A stretch of DNA of 64,000 nucleotides, taken from the NCBI RefSeq assembly GCF_040802235.1, contig NC_133162.1, positions 823,501 to 887,500 of the forward strand. The letters are read 5' to 3'. Both the position numbers and the translations under genes were made by a program. This stretch comes from Manis javanica (taxonomy: Eukaryota > Chordata > Mammalia > Pholidota > Manidae). Position 1 is the first letter of the stretch; the number at the start of each line of letters is the position of its first letter. Positions 35,464 to 50,547 of the stretch are shown here, piece after piece. The notes below the pieces were generated by a model. It was not told the DNA's origin, searched no databases, and worked only from the letters and a program-made list of their open reading frames with translations.

Positions 35464-38210
35464 AATAGACCTTAGAATAATCTGCTTAATTCTCCCCAGA
35501 GTATGTGATCGGTCTGATCTGGAAGTGTGCTAAACTCATAAAATGGAACAGGTGTGAGCAGAGCTCTGGGGTCTGGGCAGAGCGCGGGCCAGTCACACAG
35601 GACCGAGCGTCCTTATGTCTTTCGTGGAAGAATTGTTAGTAAAAGTCCAAGCGACGTTGTGACTTCCGCCCGCATGTAGCAGGAAGAGCTTTTGTCCCTC
35701 ATTGCCCCTGTCTTGTACAAGAACGAGAGACCCTTTCTTCCGTCTTCTTCCAGAAGTCCCGCGTCGGGACTTCTGGAAGGATTCCATCACTCGGGGTCCT
35801 GACAGCAGCCACTGCCATCTGGGCATCCGGCTGCCTGGTGCTTGGAGCATCGCTTGGGAAAACCTAAGCTGGACGCACAGGCGGCTCTGGGCCACAGCCC
35901 CGGCCCCAGCTGCCTCCAGGGACCGCGGCCTCCATGCAAGGTCGCTGTGGAACCTGTCAGCCTGCCTGCCCTCTGACTCCGTTTCGGTGATGGGGACAAG
36001 TTTCAGAAGCCAGGACAGACACAGAGACCCAGGTGCGGCCACAGGTGCGCCATCCCACTGAGAAGCTCGCGGGGCCACCTGTCTGTGAGGCTGCCACCTC
36101 CTGGAGCGCCTTCTGCAAGAGCCACTGCTCCCACAGGCTTATTTGGGTTCCCTGAAGCTGAGCATGGACGCTGTCCTTAGAGTCTTAAGTCTTGGCCTTT
36201 GTGTAAAAGGCGGGGAGGCCCGTTTGCAGCTGGAGCCCCGTCAGTGGTCTGGGTTGAGGCTGGCCATCGCAGGAACTCTCCCGAGTGTCAGCCATCACAG
36301 CTGACCCCATTGCCCGACTGCGCTAATGACCAGGAAGCTACAGAATCATGACGCGATCTGCCAGGTAGGAAACCGTTTTGATGTGCTCAGAAATTAAAAT
36401 GGAAAACATACAATTTTGTGTCTGGCAGTGGCCCAGCTTGCTTCTGGCTGGTGGGGTGGTCAGCGTCCTGCGGGGGCTGTCCTCCTGCTTACGCCCCAGC
36501 CCAGCCAGCCTGCAGCGCCCTGTGCCCTACAGTGACTGCCCTCTGTCCCTTGTCCCCAGCGGGCCCACCAGGCCTGCTCAGTAACCCACAACACCGATTT
36601 GCTAGTGACCAATTCAGGGTTCCGTGTGGCCTTGGCTGGAGCCACTCCCCAGCAGGGCCTTCCCGGGTGGCCTGCCCCAAGGTCGGCAGGAAGGAGACTG
36701 CAGAGAACCTGCCCCACAGACCAGCCTCTTCAGCTGGGCTCTGCCAACCAGGAACAACGGGCAGATGAATCCGTGAGGCCGGTCGTCAGAGGTAATGGTC
36801 AATGTAGAGGCGCCCGGGCCTATAGGCTGGCCCCAGCCTCATCCCTCAGTGAGCCAGAGATGACCCGTCCATTTCTTCACAGCCACCAGACCTGTTCACT
36901 CAAAGACCTGCCAGCACTGGACTCAAATTTCTACCCACCATTCGCTTAAACATAGCCCCATTCGGCCCATTTAGCCATTGATTGTCTGCCTGCTTGGCAG
37001 GCACCATGGCATGATGCATGCCGCCTGCTGGTTGACAGGACAGGACAGGCATTTGAGCTCTTGACCCAGGGCCCCTCACCCTCCAACCTTGCGGCGGCCG
37101 CCCTGCCATGCCAGACCTCGCCCAACATGAGCAGGTTGCTCATGTGCCCCTGGCAAAGCGTGTGGGTTCTACTGCCACATGGTGGGCCGTAGTTCCTGGG
37201 CCACCCCTGAACCCTTTGCACCCATGGTGGGCCCCCACACAGGCCTTGGAGTGCTGCACACGCACTGGGTGCAGCTGGGGTAGTCCTGAGCCACAGACTC
37301 AGCAAACAGAAGCAGCATGGGAGTGCCAGCCAGGAGCGGCCCAACGCTGATAGACCTGCAGCTCTGGGACACAGAACGGCTGCACAGAGGACTTATCCCT
37401 CAAGTCCTGGGGTGCCAGGGGCCCCCAGTTTGGTCAGAAGCATCTGGCTGCCCTCACCACACTTGCTGCTCCCAAGCGGAGGATCCGCACCGGTGCCCCG
37501 CCTTGGCGACCCCACAGCCGCCTGGGTCCTGCCTGTTCACTTGGTCCCCTGTGTCTGCAGTTTTACCAACAGAATCGGTCTTATTTGAGATTCTCCTGCT
37601 AATTTTGTGCACCCTTCCGATTGCACCCATGCACAAGGGGGGGATTGGTGACAGCCAGGTGGATGCTTTGAATTTAGCCCAGAAGTGGCCCCATCAGTCA
37701 GGAGGGAACGGCCACACCTGTTTCCAGAACCTTGGGCCTCTCCTGTTTTTTTACTGATAAAAGTAATCACACCCCTGAGGGGAGCAGCCAAAGTGCCACA
37801 GAGAACACAGAGGGCCTGGCCTGCGTGGCCCCTGCAGCCATTCCTCTGGGAGATGTCCATGCATCTGATGAGGCAGTGGCCTCCCTCTTTTTTACCAAGT
37901 ACATGCGCATTGTCCCCAATGGTGTTATATTAGGCGAGCCATCAGCGCTTACCCTCCTGGGTGGCCTGTTTCAGATGGGCCCCCAGGACACGGGTGGCCT
38001 TGGCTAGGAGAAGCTTGCAGTATTTCCTTTGTGAACCTCAGGTGCCAACTCAGACCAGCTGCATCCTGTTCCGAGTTGCCAGGTCAGCAGCCCTGGAGAC
38101 AGACTTGGGCGTGGACGATGGCAGGTCCCACTTGAGGCCTCGGCAGCCTTCGCCGGCAGTAAAGGAAGGCCCAAGTCCAGTCCTAGAGATCTGCTGTCTG
38201 GCCCACGTTT
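35464..38210. other. Intergenic, no gene seen
   Basis: Mostly GC-rich unique sequence. Patches at 37,560-37,680 and 37,870-37,960 are less GC-rich and could be conserved elements, but I see no specific motif cluster. Confidence 0.4.
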
Positions 38211-38216
38211 TTGATA

Positions 38217-38252
38217 TGCGTGTGTGTGTGTGTGTGTGTGTGCGTGTCACAC
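38217..38252. repeat. (TG)n microsatellite
   Basis: Nearly pure GTGTGT run with one GC interruption, followed by CACACACA, so the end can form a TG/CA hairpin. Confidence 0.9.
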
Positions 38253-40425
38253 ACACCCCACCTGTTTGCAGGGACACGTCACCTGCCTCACCTGGACCTC
38301 CCAGGACTTTCTGGGGGGAAGCTCCCAGGTCCCCACCTACACACACTGGAAAAGAAAAAGGAAAGCAAGCAAACAGCTGACAAGCAATGAGAACTAGAGG
38401 AGCCGGGCCCCGGGCCGCCTGCCGTGCCCACACAGTGGGAAGAGCTTTAGGTCAGGTCCTGCCCAGGCAGTCAGCGGCTTTGCATCTGGAACCGTGTTGT
38501 GGAAGGGTTGCTAAAGCGGGAAGTGGAGCAGCCCGCTGGGTGTGGGAACTGCGGCCTGGTCCCAGAGCAGGACAGGGCAGGCCCATGCGGAAGCCGGGGT
38601 CACAGCAGGCAGCCGCTGCCTCCAAGTGGAGAGCAGAAGGGAGGGTGGGCACACAGGTGCCGCCTGCGGAGGGAGACAGCAGTTCCAGGTCTCCCATGCC
38701 CTTCTGTGGAGGCCGCTGTCCTCAGCCAGGGGGCTGGCACCTGAAGGCAGCAAGCAGGGGTGTGAATGGGTGAGTGGAGAGAGGTGCGCAGGGATGATCA
38801 CCACACCACCTGGGGGCAACTCAGGACACTGAGCATGGGGGAACATGATTTTCTCCCCTTTGTTCAATGTTTTACAATTGGTGTCTGTCATCTTCATAAC
38901 CAGGAAAATAAAGTTTTGTTTAAAAAAAATTGCTTTCCACCCAAGTCTCTGACAACTTACTTCACCAAACACTTCAAGAATGCTGCCCTGACTTAGGCCA
39001 GGAGGACGCCCGGGGTGGGCAGAAGCCACAGCCCAGACTGCAGTCGGCCAGCCTTCACCTGTGCTGGAGCCCCAGCCCATGTCCCTACCTGCCCAGGACA
39101 CCCCTGTGTGCCCAGACACAAGTGGGGTGTGCGCTCTCCCTTGGCCTGTGGGTCATGGCGAGGGGGCTGCAGAGGAAAATTCCAGTGTAATCCCAGAGAA
39201 AAATACAGAGGAAGACCCCAGGATCTAGGGGCAGGGCCTGTCCCACCGCCTTGGGCACAGAACGGGGCCCACCCCCCTGCCCATGTCCCCTCTGTGTGAG
39301 TGCCTCCAAGCGGCCCACATCCTCTAGATGGGGCCCTAGGGGGAGCCTCGAAATCTGGATCCAGGTACCCGGGGCCACCACCTGGCGAGCGTGCTTGGGG
39401 CCCTCAGGGACCAAGCCTGGCCACACCTTCCCCGAGTCCAGTGCACCTGCCCCGAGACGGTGGGAGCTGCCCAGCCCCATATGCTGTGGTCTTTCCTTCT
39501 GGGTTCTGTTTTTCTTACTTTGGGGCCTTAAGCATTTTAAAGAACTGCCTCTCCAGCGTGCACCAGGCCCAGCCGTCAGGGGAGCCCCAAGGCAGCTGCA
39601 CACGGTGTTGCCAGCACGGACCCCAGTGGCACCTGGTTTCTGTGGCTGGGCCCTGTGAGGTTGGTCAGACTGACTCTGGCAGTGCCTCCACCTCCTGGGC
39701 GGCTGGACAATTCCAGCCCCGGTCACCACTCCCTCAGGGCCTCTGCAGTGACAGAAACATCCAGGGGCCAGGTGGCTGCAGGGTGGGCTCCAGGGCCCGT
39801 GAGACTGCAGTGGGGGTCTGCTGGTCTGTGCAGCCCACCTCCTGGGTCTGCTAAGCCCTTTGCTGGGAGGAGTGATGGCCCCGAAGGAATTCCTACCTTC
39901 TGGAGAGCCAGCTGCTTGTGCCCACATCAGGGAGCCCCAGGATTGCCCTGGGCCCCCCACCGGCCCACTGCGCCCAGAGCCAGCACCTCACTGGAGACAG
40001 GGGCCCTGCTGGCAGTGCCCTGTGGGGAGCAGACTGGTCAGTGGTGTAGGTAACTAGTACAGTACACACAATTGTCAGACTCAGTTATTAATTTTCCCTC
40101 ATGGGAAGCACCCCTGCCCCCCATCCCCCACCCAACAATAGGCATTTAATAAAGACTATCCCTCAGTGGCTGAGGCCACTGGACACCCAGGGCCTGGGCT
40201 CCTGTCCAGATGTGGTCAGGAAGGTGCATCCGATGAGGGGAGGCTGCCCACCCCCAGGGAGGCGCTGAGCATGGCACATGGTGACCCCTTACCCACCAGG
40301 AATCCCCTGCGCAGGGGCCCAGGCCCAGCCTGGACTGCGGCCAAGAGCCCTTCCGGAAGCCTCCACCTGGCCAGCGCTGGTCCCTTCCATGCCGGAAACA
40401 CCGCAGGGGCGCCAGAGCAGAGCCC
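38253..40425. other. Intergenic, mostly GC-rich; no gene seen
   Basis: An AATAAA plus A-run at about 38,905-38,928 resembles the 3' end of a retrocopy or LINE, without a recognisable body. A TTAATAAAGACT at about 40,146 is an isolated poly(A)-like hexamer. Confidence 0.35.
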
Positions 40426-40429
40426 TGAC

Positions 40430-40590
40430 ACAAATCCTTCACTGGCCCTCAATTAGTGCGTTTGGCACGCGGTCAGCACCCCCGGAGAGCAGCCCCTGGA
40501 GAGTGTTCATTACCCAGGATTGCACATCTGGTGCCCGCCGGGCCCTGGGGAATTAGCTCTGAGCGGTGATTTACAGCCACCTCTCTTTGT
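40430..40590. promoter_or_regulatory. Candidate regulatory element with CAATTAG
   Basis: TCAATTAGTGC at 40449-40459 is followed by TTCATTACC, the E-box CATCTG near 40,526 and GAATTAGCTC near 40,550, within otherwise GC-rich DNA 5.7 kb upstream of NKX6-2. The assignment is inference. Confidence 0.35.
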
Positions 40591-42700
40591 CCTTCCCTGA
40601 AGGAGACAGGCTCGCCCGGGAAGAGCACCTCTGCGGGCTGTGGCCTGAGGGCCGGGGTCCCTCGCTGGGAGCGCCTCCCCGTGATGTAGGGAACTGTCAC
40701 ATCCCCAGACATGGCTCCCATTCTCACAGGGCACGGGGTGGTGGGGACGGCTTCCAGCACAGGCCAGGACATTCTGGGCACACACCCTGCCTGACCCTCC
40801 CTGGGGAGGGGGCTGCGGGGGGCCTTGGGGCAGCACCCTGCACGCTGGGCTGTAAGGCGGGCGCCCTCCTGGGCCAACTGGCAGGAAGGAGGCTGCAGGG
40901 CCGGCAGCCACAGGTCCCCAGCAGAGAGACAGGCACCAGTCAGAGGTGAGAAAGCTGAGTAAAGGGGCACCTGCCAGGAAAGACTCCAGGAATGGGGGAG
41001 AGGGGACAGGGGGCCTGGGACAGGGGCAGGGGCAGGTTTGTCTCAGCTTTTGGCCTGGACCAGACCCACAGGGGACCATCCTGTGACTCCTGACCACTTT
41101 CCAGTGGCGGCTGGAAAGTCAGTCACCAGCCACCCACCCATTCCAGCTCTGGCCTCTGCAAGTTGGTGCCTGTGGGACCCCCCGTGAGTGGGGACGTGTC
41201 CCCAGGAAGCAGCCCTGGGAGGAGAGGGGGCCGCTTAGAGTGCACACTGTCCAGAGGGTGGGGAGCACGGCCAGGGTCATTGGGACTGCAGGGCTCCGGT
41301 GGCCCAGACCCAAGGCTGCCCATCTGATAGGGCTGCCCTGGAGACCGCACGCAGTGTGCTGGCCAAGAAACGTGCCTGAGAAGCATATAGACAAAGCTGG
41401 ACATGCATCAGCAGAGTGTGGACACATTGCTGTGTAAGGTCCCTCGGCAGCAGAGAAAGGCCTGTGAACAAGTGTCCTTAAAGCAGAGAATGACCCAGAG
41501 TCGTGACAGGCAGCCGGAAGTCGCAGCCCATCCTGCCTGGGAAGGGGGGCTGTGCACCTGCCTGTTCTGGGAGGTCATGCCTGCAGACGTCCATCGGCAG
41601 GGCAGGAGAGGAGAGGCCTCCCCGCAGACGCCCTGGTGTGCCATCTCTGCACTGGCTTGCCATGGCATGTCTGCTGTGGGAAGGGAGTCCAGCAGGGGCA
41701 AGATGATGAAAGAACCTCAGGTTTGGATAAGATCGTGTGGGTAATTCTGCACACTTTTCCCTGGGCATCACATTAATCAAATTTAGTAATTTTTAAAGAA
41801 ATGGAAGAGATGGATAAAGGGGGCTGGGAGACAAGGGGAGAGGCTTCAGGTCCAGCCAAGCCAGAGGGTCTGCAGAGGATGGGGGGGTCACCAGAGAGCT
41901 GGGGGGCACCTGCCTCCTGCTGCCTAGGTCCCAAGCCCTGGGCCCTGAGCACCGTCCAGGTGGCTTCCTCACAGGGAGGGTAGACAACTGGAGTTCCCTG
42001 GCCCTCCGCCCCTTCCTCAGCACCCCTTAGGGGCCTCGTCCCACCTGCAGAGGGTACAGACCTCCCAGGGCCTTGCCAGCGTCTTCCTGCAGAAGGGGGC
42101 TCCCCACGACCAGGAAGCCCTGGAAGTCCCTCAGTGGTGGCTGCTCCCTGGGGGCCTGAGAACCCTCCGTGGCCTGGGACTCGGCGCCTGTTCATCCCTC
42201 ACGCTCCCTCACGGCGTTTGCTCAGCCTGGTGGAGGCTGGGAGCTCTGAGGCTGGGCAGGACACTCCAAGATGGTCAGGCCTGGCAGCAAAAATGCATTC
42301 AGCAGGTGCCTCTGTGTGAGGGGCAGGTCAGGGGCAGTAGGCTGAGGGGGAGGGTCCCAGTGCGGGCCAGAGGGACAGGGCGGGCAGGGTGGGTCAGGAA
42401 GCCACTGCGGGTCTTGGTGCAGGGCGCCCTGTTCATTACCTGGTAGACCAGGTGGCGCAGGGAGGCCGGACAGGCGATGGAACAGGCGGAGAGGCCGTGG
42501 GGGGCCTCATCTGCCACCACCCGCTCTTCCACCCCTCAACCCCAGCTCCCCGCCGCGGGTGAGCTCAGTCCCCACGCCCCCCCCCACCTGTGTAGTGACT
42601 GTGTCTGCAAGCTGCCTTCCCGGGAGGGCTGAACAGGAGGGCAGGGGTCTTGGGACCCCAGGGGTGTTTGCTCGGGAGGGGGCGGAATTTGCCCCAGCCT
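40591..42700. other. Intergenic before CpG island; no gene seen
   Basis: GC-rich unique sequence. One AT-rich patch at 41,765-41,805 carries CACATTAATC and TTTAGTAATTTTT (two homeodomain cores). No coding evidence. Confidence 0.4.
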
Positions 42701-43139
42701 CCACCTCCCTCCGCAAATCTAGGACCCGCGGCGCCGGCCTCCTCTGAGGCCCCCAGCAGAAGGCATGCCCGTGAGTCTCCCCACCCTGGGATCCGCGGTG
42801 GGGCCCCTTGTGCTCTCTGGGCACAGACCCCTGGAGTCAGTACCGGCTGTGGTGTCTCCCTGAGCTCCGGGTGGCTGAAAACTTGTCACACCGGGGGTCG
42901 ACGCCGGGGCGCTTTGCAGGGAACCTCCCCAGAGTCCCCAACCCTGAGGGAGTGCAGCCGGGGCAGGTGCGACCGGCCCAGGGCCAGAGCCCCACTCCAG
43001 GGTGAGGTCTTTGCAAGCTCGAGGGCCTCCCTTGCGGTAGGAGTCAGAACCCAAGCTCCTTCCCTGAGCGCAACCCCCTGGCACCCGCCTGTCCCCTCTC
43101 CCTCCCCCAGGCCAGGCCTGTCCTCCCCAGGGACCACCT

Positions 43140-47332
<4,193 letters not shown>

Positions 47333-47512
47333 GCGCGCGCGGGGCCGGAGCAACCAGGGTACGGGGCGCGGGCCGGCGCCCCGGGCGTGTATATATATTT
47401 TTACAGAATAAGTTATAAGCGGTCGGCCGAGGCCCGGCGTGGGCGCGGGGCGCAGGGGGCCGCCGCGCAGGTCTCGGGCCGTGCGCCCCGGACGGAATCC
47501 GTTTGTACGATC

Positions 47513-47518
47513 AATAAA
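47513..47518 (+). terminator. NKX6-2: NKX6-2 poly(A) signal AATAAA
   Basis: AATAAA lies 181 bases after the stop codon (context GATCAATAAATT), giving a short 3'UTR of about 200 bases. Confidence 0.85.
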
Positions 47519-47539
47519 TTATTTAACACGTCCCGACGG

Positions 47540-49000
47540 AGCCGCCGCTCCCGAGGCTGCCCCGCGTGTTTCTTCCGTACGGACGCCCCGGCGGGCAAGG
47601 GTGGGGCTGGTTCCTGTCTCCGGCCCAGCCCCCGGCTCGGTCTGCGTCCTCCGCGGGCCGGAGGATCGCCCGGGGCGGTCGCGGCGCGGGGCGCGATGGA
47701 AACCCCGTCTCCGTGTTCCCGCGCCCCGGTGCGGCGGCCGCTCGCGGGAGCCGGGGGACAGCGAAGGTCCGGTGCAGGGAGGGGGTCCCGGTCCCGCGAT
47801 CCTCGGGCCGCCCAAGGGAAGGAGCCGCGAGGAGCGCGCCAATCGCGGGACGGAGCAGCCTCGGCACCTGGGCGCCGCAGGTGTGCCGCGAGCCAGCAGG
47901 TACGGCCCCCGCGCCCACGGACCCCCGCTGTTGTGCTGGCGCCGATGGATGAGATTTGGGGAAGATTTAAGTACTTCTGGGAGACCCGAAAGGGCAGGTG
48001 AGCAGGATTCCCGACCCCACCCAGTGCCGTGCGTTCTCTCCGTTGCTCCGAGCGGCCGAGGGGCGCTCCCTCCGTCCCTCCCCGGCACCGAGCCTCAGGT
48101 TAGTGCCAGGCTCCTGCCAACGTGCTGTGATCTGATTGTGCGGGTTTAAAACGCCTTAGCCTAGCAGCCAAGTATCCTTCTCTACGTTCACCGAGTGCGG
48201 TCAGTCAGGTTTTAAGCTGATTGGCACTGCGACTTCTCAGCTACCATTTCATAGATTTTTCACTGGGAGAAAGCGCCATTTAATCCATACTGGCACTAGG
48301 AAGAGAAATCCAAACAAAAGTTTGCCGGCCTAGGGACGGCGCGTGCGTGGGCCTCGGTCCCTTTCCCACGAATGGGTTGGTCCGCCTGGGCACCATGGAT
48401 TCTGTGTGGGTTAACAAAGACCACCCACCGGCTCCAGGCTGGCAGGTGCTCCACGTGGCTGCACCTGAATAGACTTCACTGTTGAATTTTAACTTAGAAA
48501 ATTAACGTGATTATATAAGATTTCTCCTGGAAGGCAGTTTTGAAAATGGTAGACAGGTAACATGACGTTTTCTCTGGGCTTTTTGCCACATGGCTGTACC
48601 ATCAATTTAAAAAACATGTTTGTTTCTTCTGAGCCACTGGCTGGTTTTCTATTTAATGGAAGTGTTAACACTTGTTTTATTTCTGTGAGTGACTATTCTT
48701 TCAGCTCAAGCTGAGAGCAAAGGAATTTCCAGTTTTAAAGTTCTGAGGACAGGAATGTGTTTATATAATCTCATCTAAAATGCTGAGGGGTAAATCCCAT
48801 TAGTCACCACTACAGTAAAAAAAATCCAAAAGATTACTTTTCTGCTCTCAACTGATGGCTTAGTTCTGTGTAACATAACCAGATAGAGTGACATTCCAGC
48901 ATTTCCGGCGAGCTGGATGTGAAACAGCCCGCAGAGGGGCGCGCTCTTGCCACCCGGCGCATCAAAGCGCAGAGCAGGGCGGAAAAACACCGCGAACCAG
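47540..49000. other. Spacer between convergent NKX6-2 and INPP5A
   Basis: CpG-rich to about 48,110, then an AT-richer stretch (48,150-48,850) with no coding frame and no recognised repeat. It might hold downstream NKX6-2 control elements, but I see no decisive motif. Confidence 0.45.
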
Positions 49001-50466
49001 ACTCTTCCCCATGATCGGTTTTATTGCTTAGGAACCGGAGCGTCATTTCTAAAGGCCTCCACAGTGGCCAACAGCTGAAACCCGGTTAACAGAAGGGCCG
49101 TGTGGCACGTGGGCAGAGCAGAGCACACAGACCCCGGTGGTATTGTCAAGAACAGGTTCAGCAAGCGGACACCGGATCGCTTGCAATGGCGGTAATTCAC
49201 CTAAAAGCAAGCATCTGGTGCCCTGGCCCGGTCCAGGAATTCTGTAGTGTTCTTGAGCAGATCGGCGAGACGCATGTTTGTGTTTCTTCCACAGGCTCTG
49301 CCGTCGCCCTTTAACGCCGTGCTTAGTGCTGAGAGGATATCCGCAGCAAGGTCATCATGTAGGTCGTAGCGGAGCGACCGAGGAAGTTACAGTTTTGTTT
49401 CTCTTAATGTTTTTATATACAGCCCATGTTAAAGCGGTTTCTATGGGAAGCAGACGAGGCTATTTTTATTTATCCCGTGGTATTATGGTTTCATGTAGGA
49501 TACTTGGCACCATAGAACGGTAACAAAAGACAAACAGTTTACAAAATTCTTAAAAGGTACACCGAGCTAGCTATCGACTTCACATTCGGTTCTCAGTACC
49601 ACAGCCGGCACAGGGGTCACACTGCCGTCGGGGTGGGGTGCGGATGGCTACAGGACGGCCCGCCCCGGCACCGCGTCTGCTTTCCAGCTGTGGTGGCCAC
49701 GGCTGAACTCCTAGACTCGGTTCCATCTGTTGATACGACTCTTGAGCATTCATACTGGACAGTATACTTAGCCTAAGTTTTGGTAAGATTTATAAATTAT
49801 TTTTAAAAAGTATATATTTATATATATATATTTATATGTATAAAAATGGAAAGCAGCTGCAGTGTGATTCCAAAACCATGAAACATGGCAGCAGAGTAAA
49901 GGACACAGAGGGGGCCCCGCTCTCCAAAAGCTGCCATGCAGCCCAAGCCCGCCCAGAGCCCCTGCGTCTCCCCAGCCCTGGGCACACCTCCAGCTGGCAG
50001 AGGGGGGCCTCTGACACCTGTGAGAAGCTCATCCACGCTGACAATTATTAAAAATTGAAAACTGTGAAGTCTGAAATACAGGATCTCTTTGCTGTCTATT
50101 AGAGTTTTGGCAACAGGACTGTGACTTATTAAAACAACCCAGTATTTCTACTTAATGTCACATGAACAGACAAGACAGTGAGGTATGTGAGGCTTTTCCG
50201 GAACGGTCCGGAGTATGAAGCGAAGTGTGAGGCCGGCCGTCTAGCGGGCGGCGCGCGGGCAGTCGTCGATGCAGCTGTCCCGAGTGTGCCGCGTAGCCTG
50301 CGCCTTCGTCGGGGGCTCCTGCTGCAGGGGGGCCTCCTGGAGGGCCCTCCCGGGCCGCTGCCACCTCTTCCCTGCCGAGGAACCAGCCGTTCGTTAAAGG
50401 AGCAAACACACCAGGAAAAGCTCAGAAAAGGTGAACTCGAGGGAAGGAGTCATATTTACCACCACG
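49000..50466 (-). other. INPP5A: INPP5A 3'UTR with poly(A) signal
   Basis: On the minus strand AATAAA lies at 49025-49020 (context GCAATAAAACC), followed by a GU-rich TCTGGTTCGCGGTGTTTTT. This predicts cleavage near 49,000 and a 3'UTR of about 1.47 kb. The UTR includes an AT-repeat tract at 49,797-49,845. Confidence 0.7.
49797..49845. repeat. AT-rich simple repeat in the INPP5A 3'UTR
   Basis: TATATATTTATATATATATA-type sequence; on the transcript strand it would be an AU-rich, self-complementary tract. Confidence 0.8.
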
Positions 50467-50547
50467 TCACTGCACGACACAACACTTGTGCACATGTGCG
50501 TGAGGTTTACCTGCCCCGGGCGCGATTCGGAAAGCCAGGAACACGGG
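50467..50547 (-). CDS. INPP5A: INPP5A terminal exon with CAAX box
   Basis: Acceptor CGCCGCAG; PVFLAFRIAPGAGKPHAHVH then KCCVVQ and TGA at 50469-50467. The C-terminal CVVQ is the prenylation motif. Confidence 0.97.
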   Translation of the reverse strand, partial: PVFLAFRIAPGAGKPHAHVHKCCVVQ

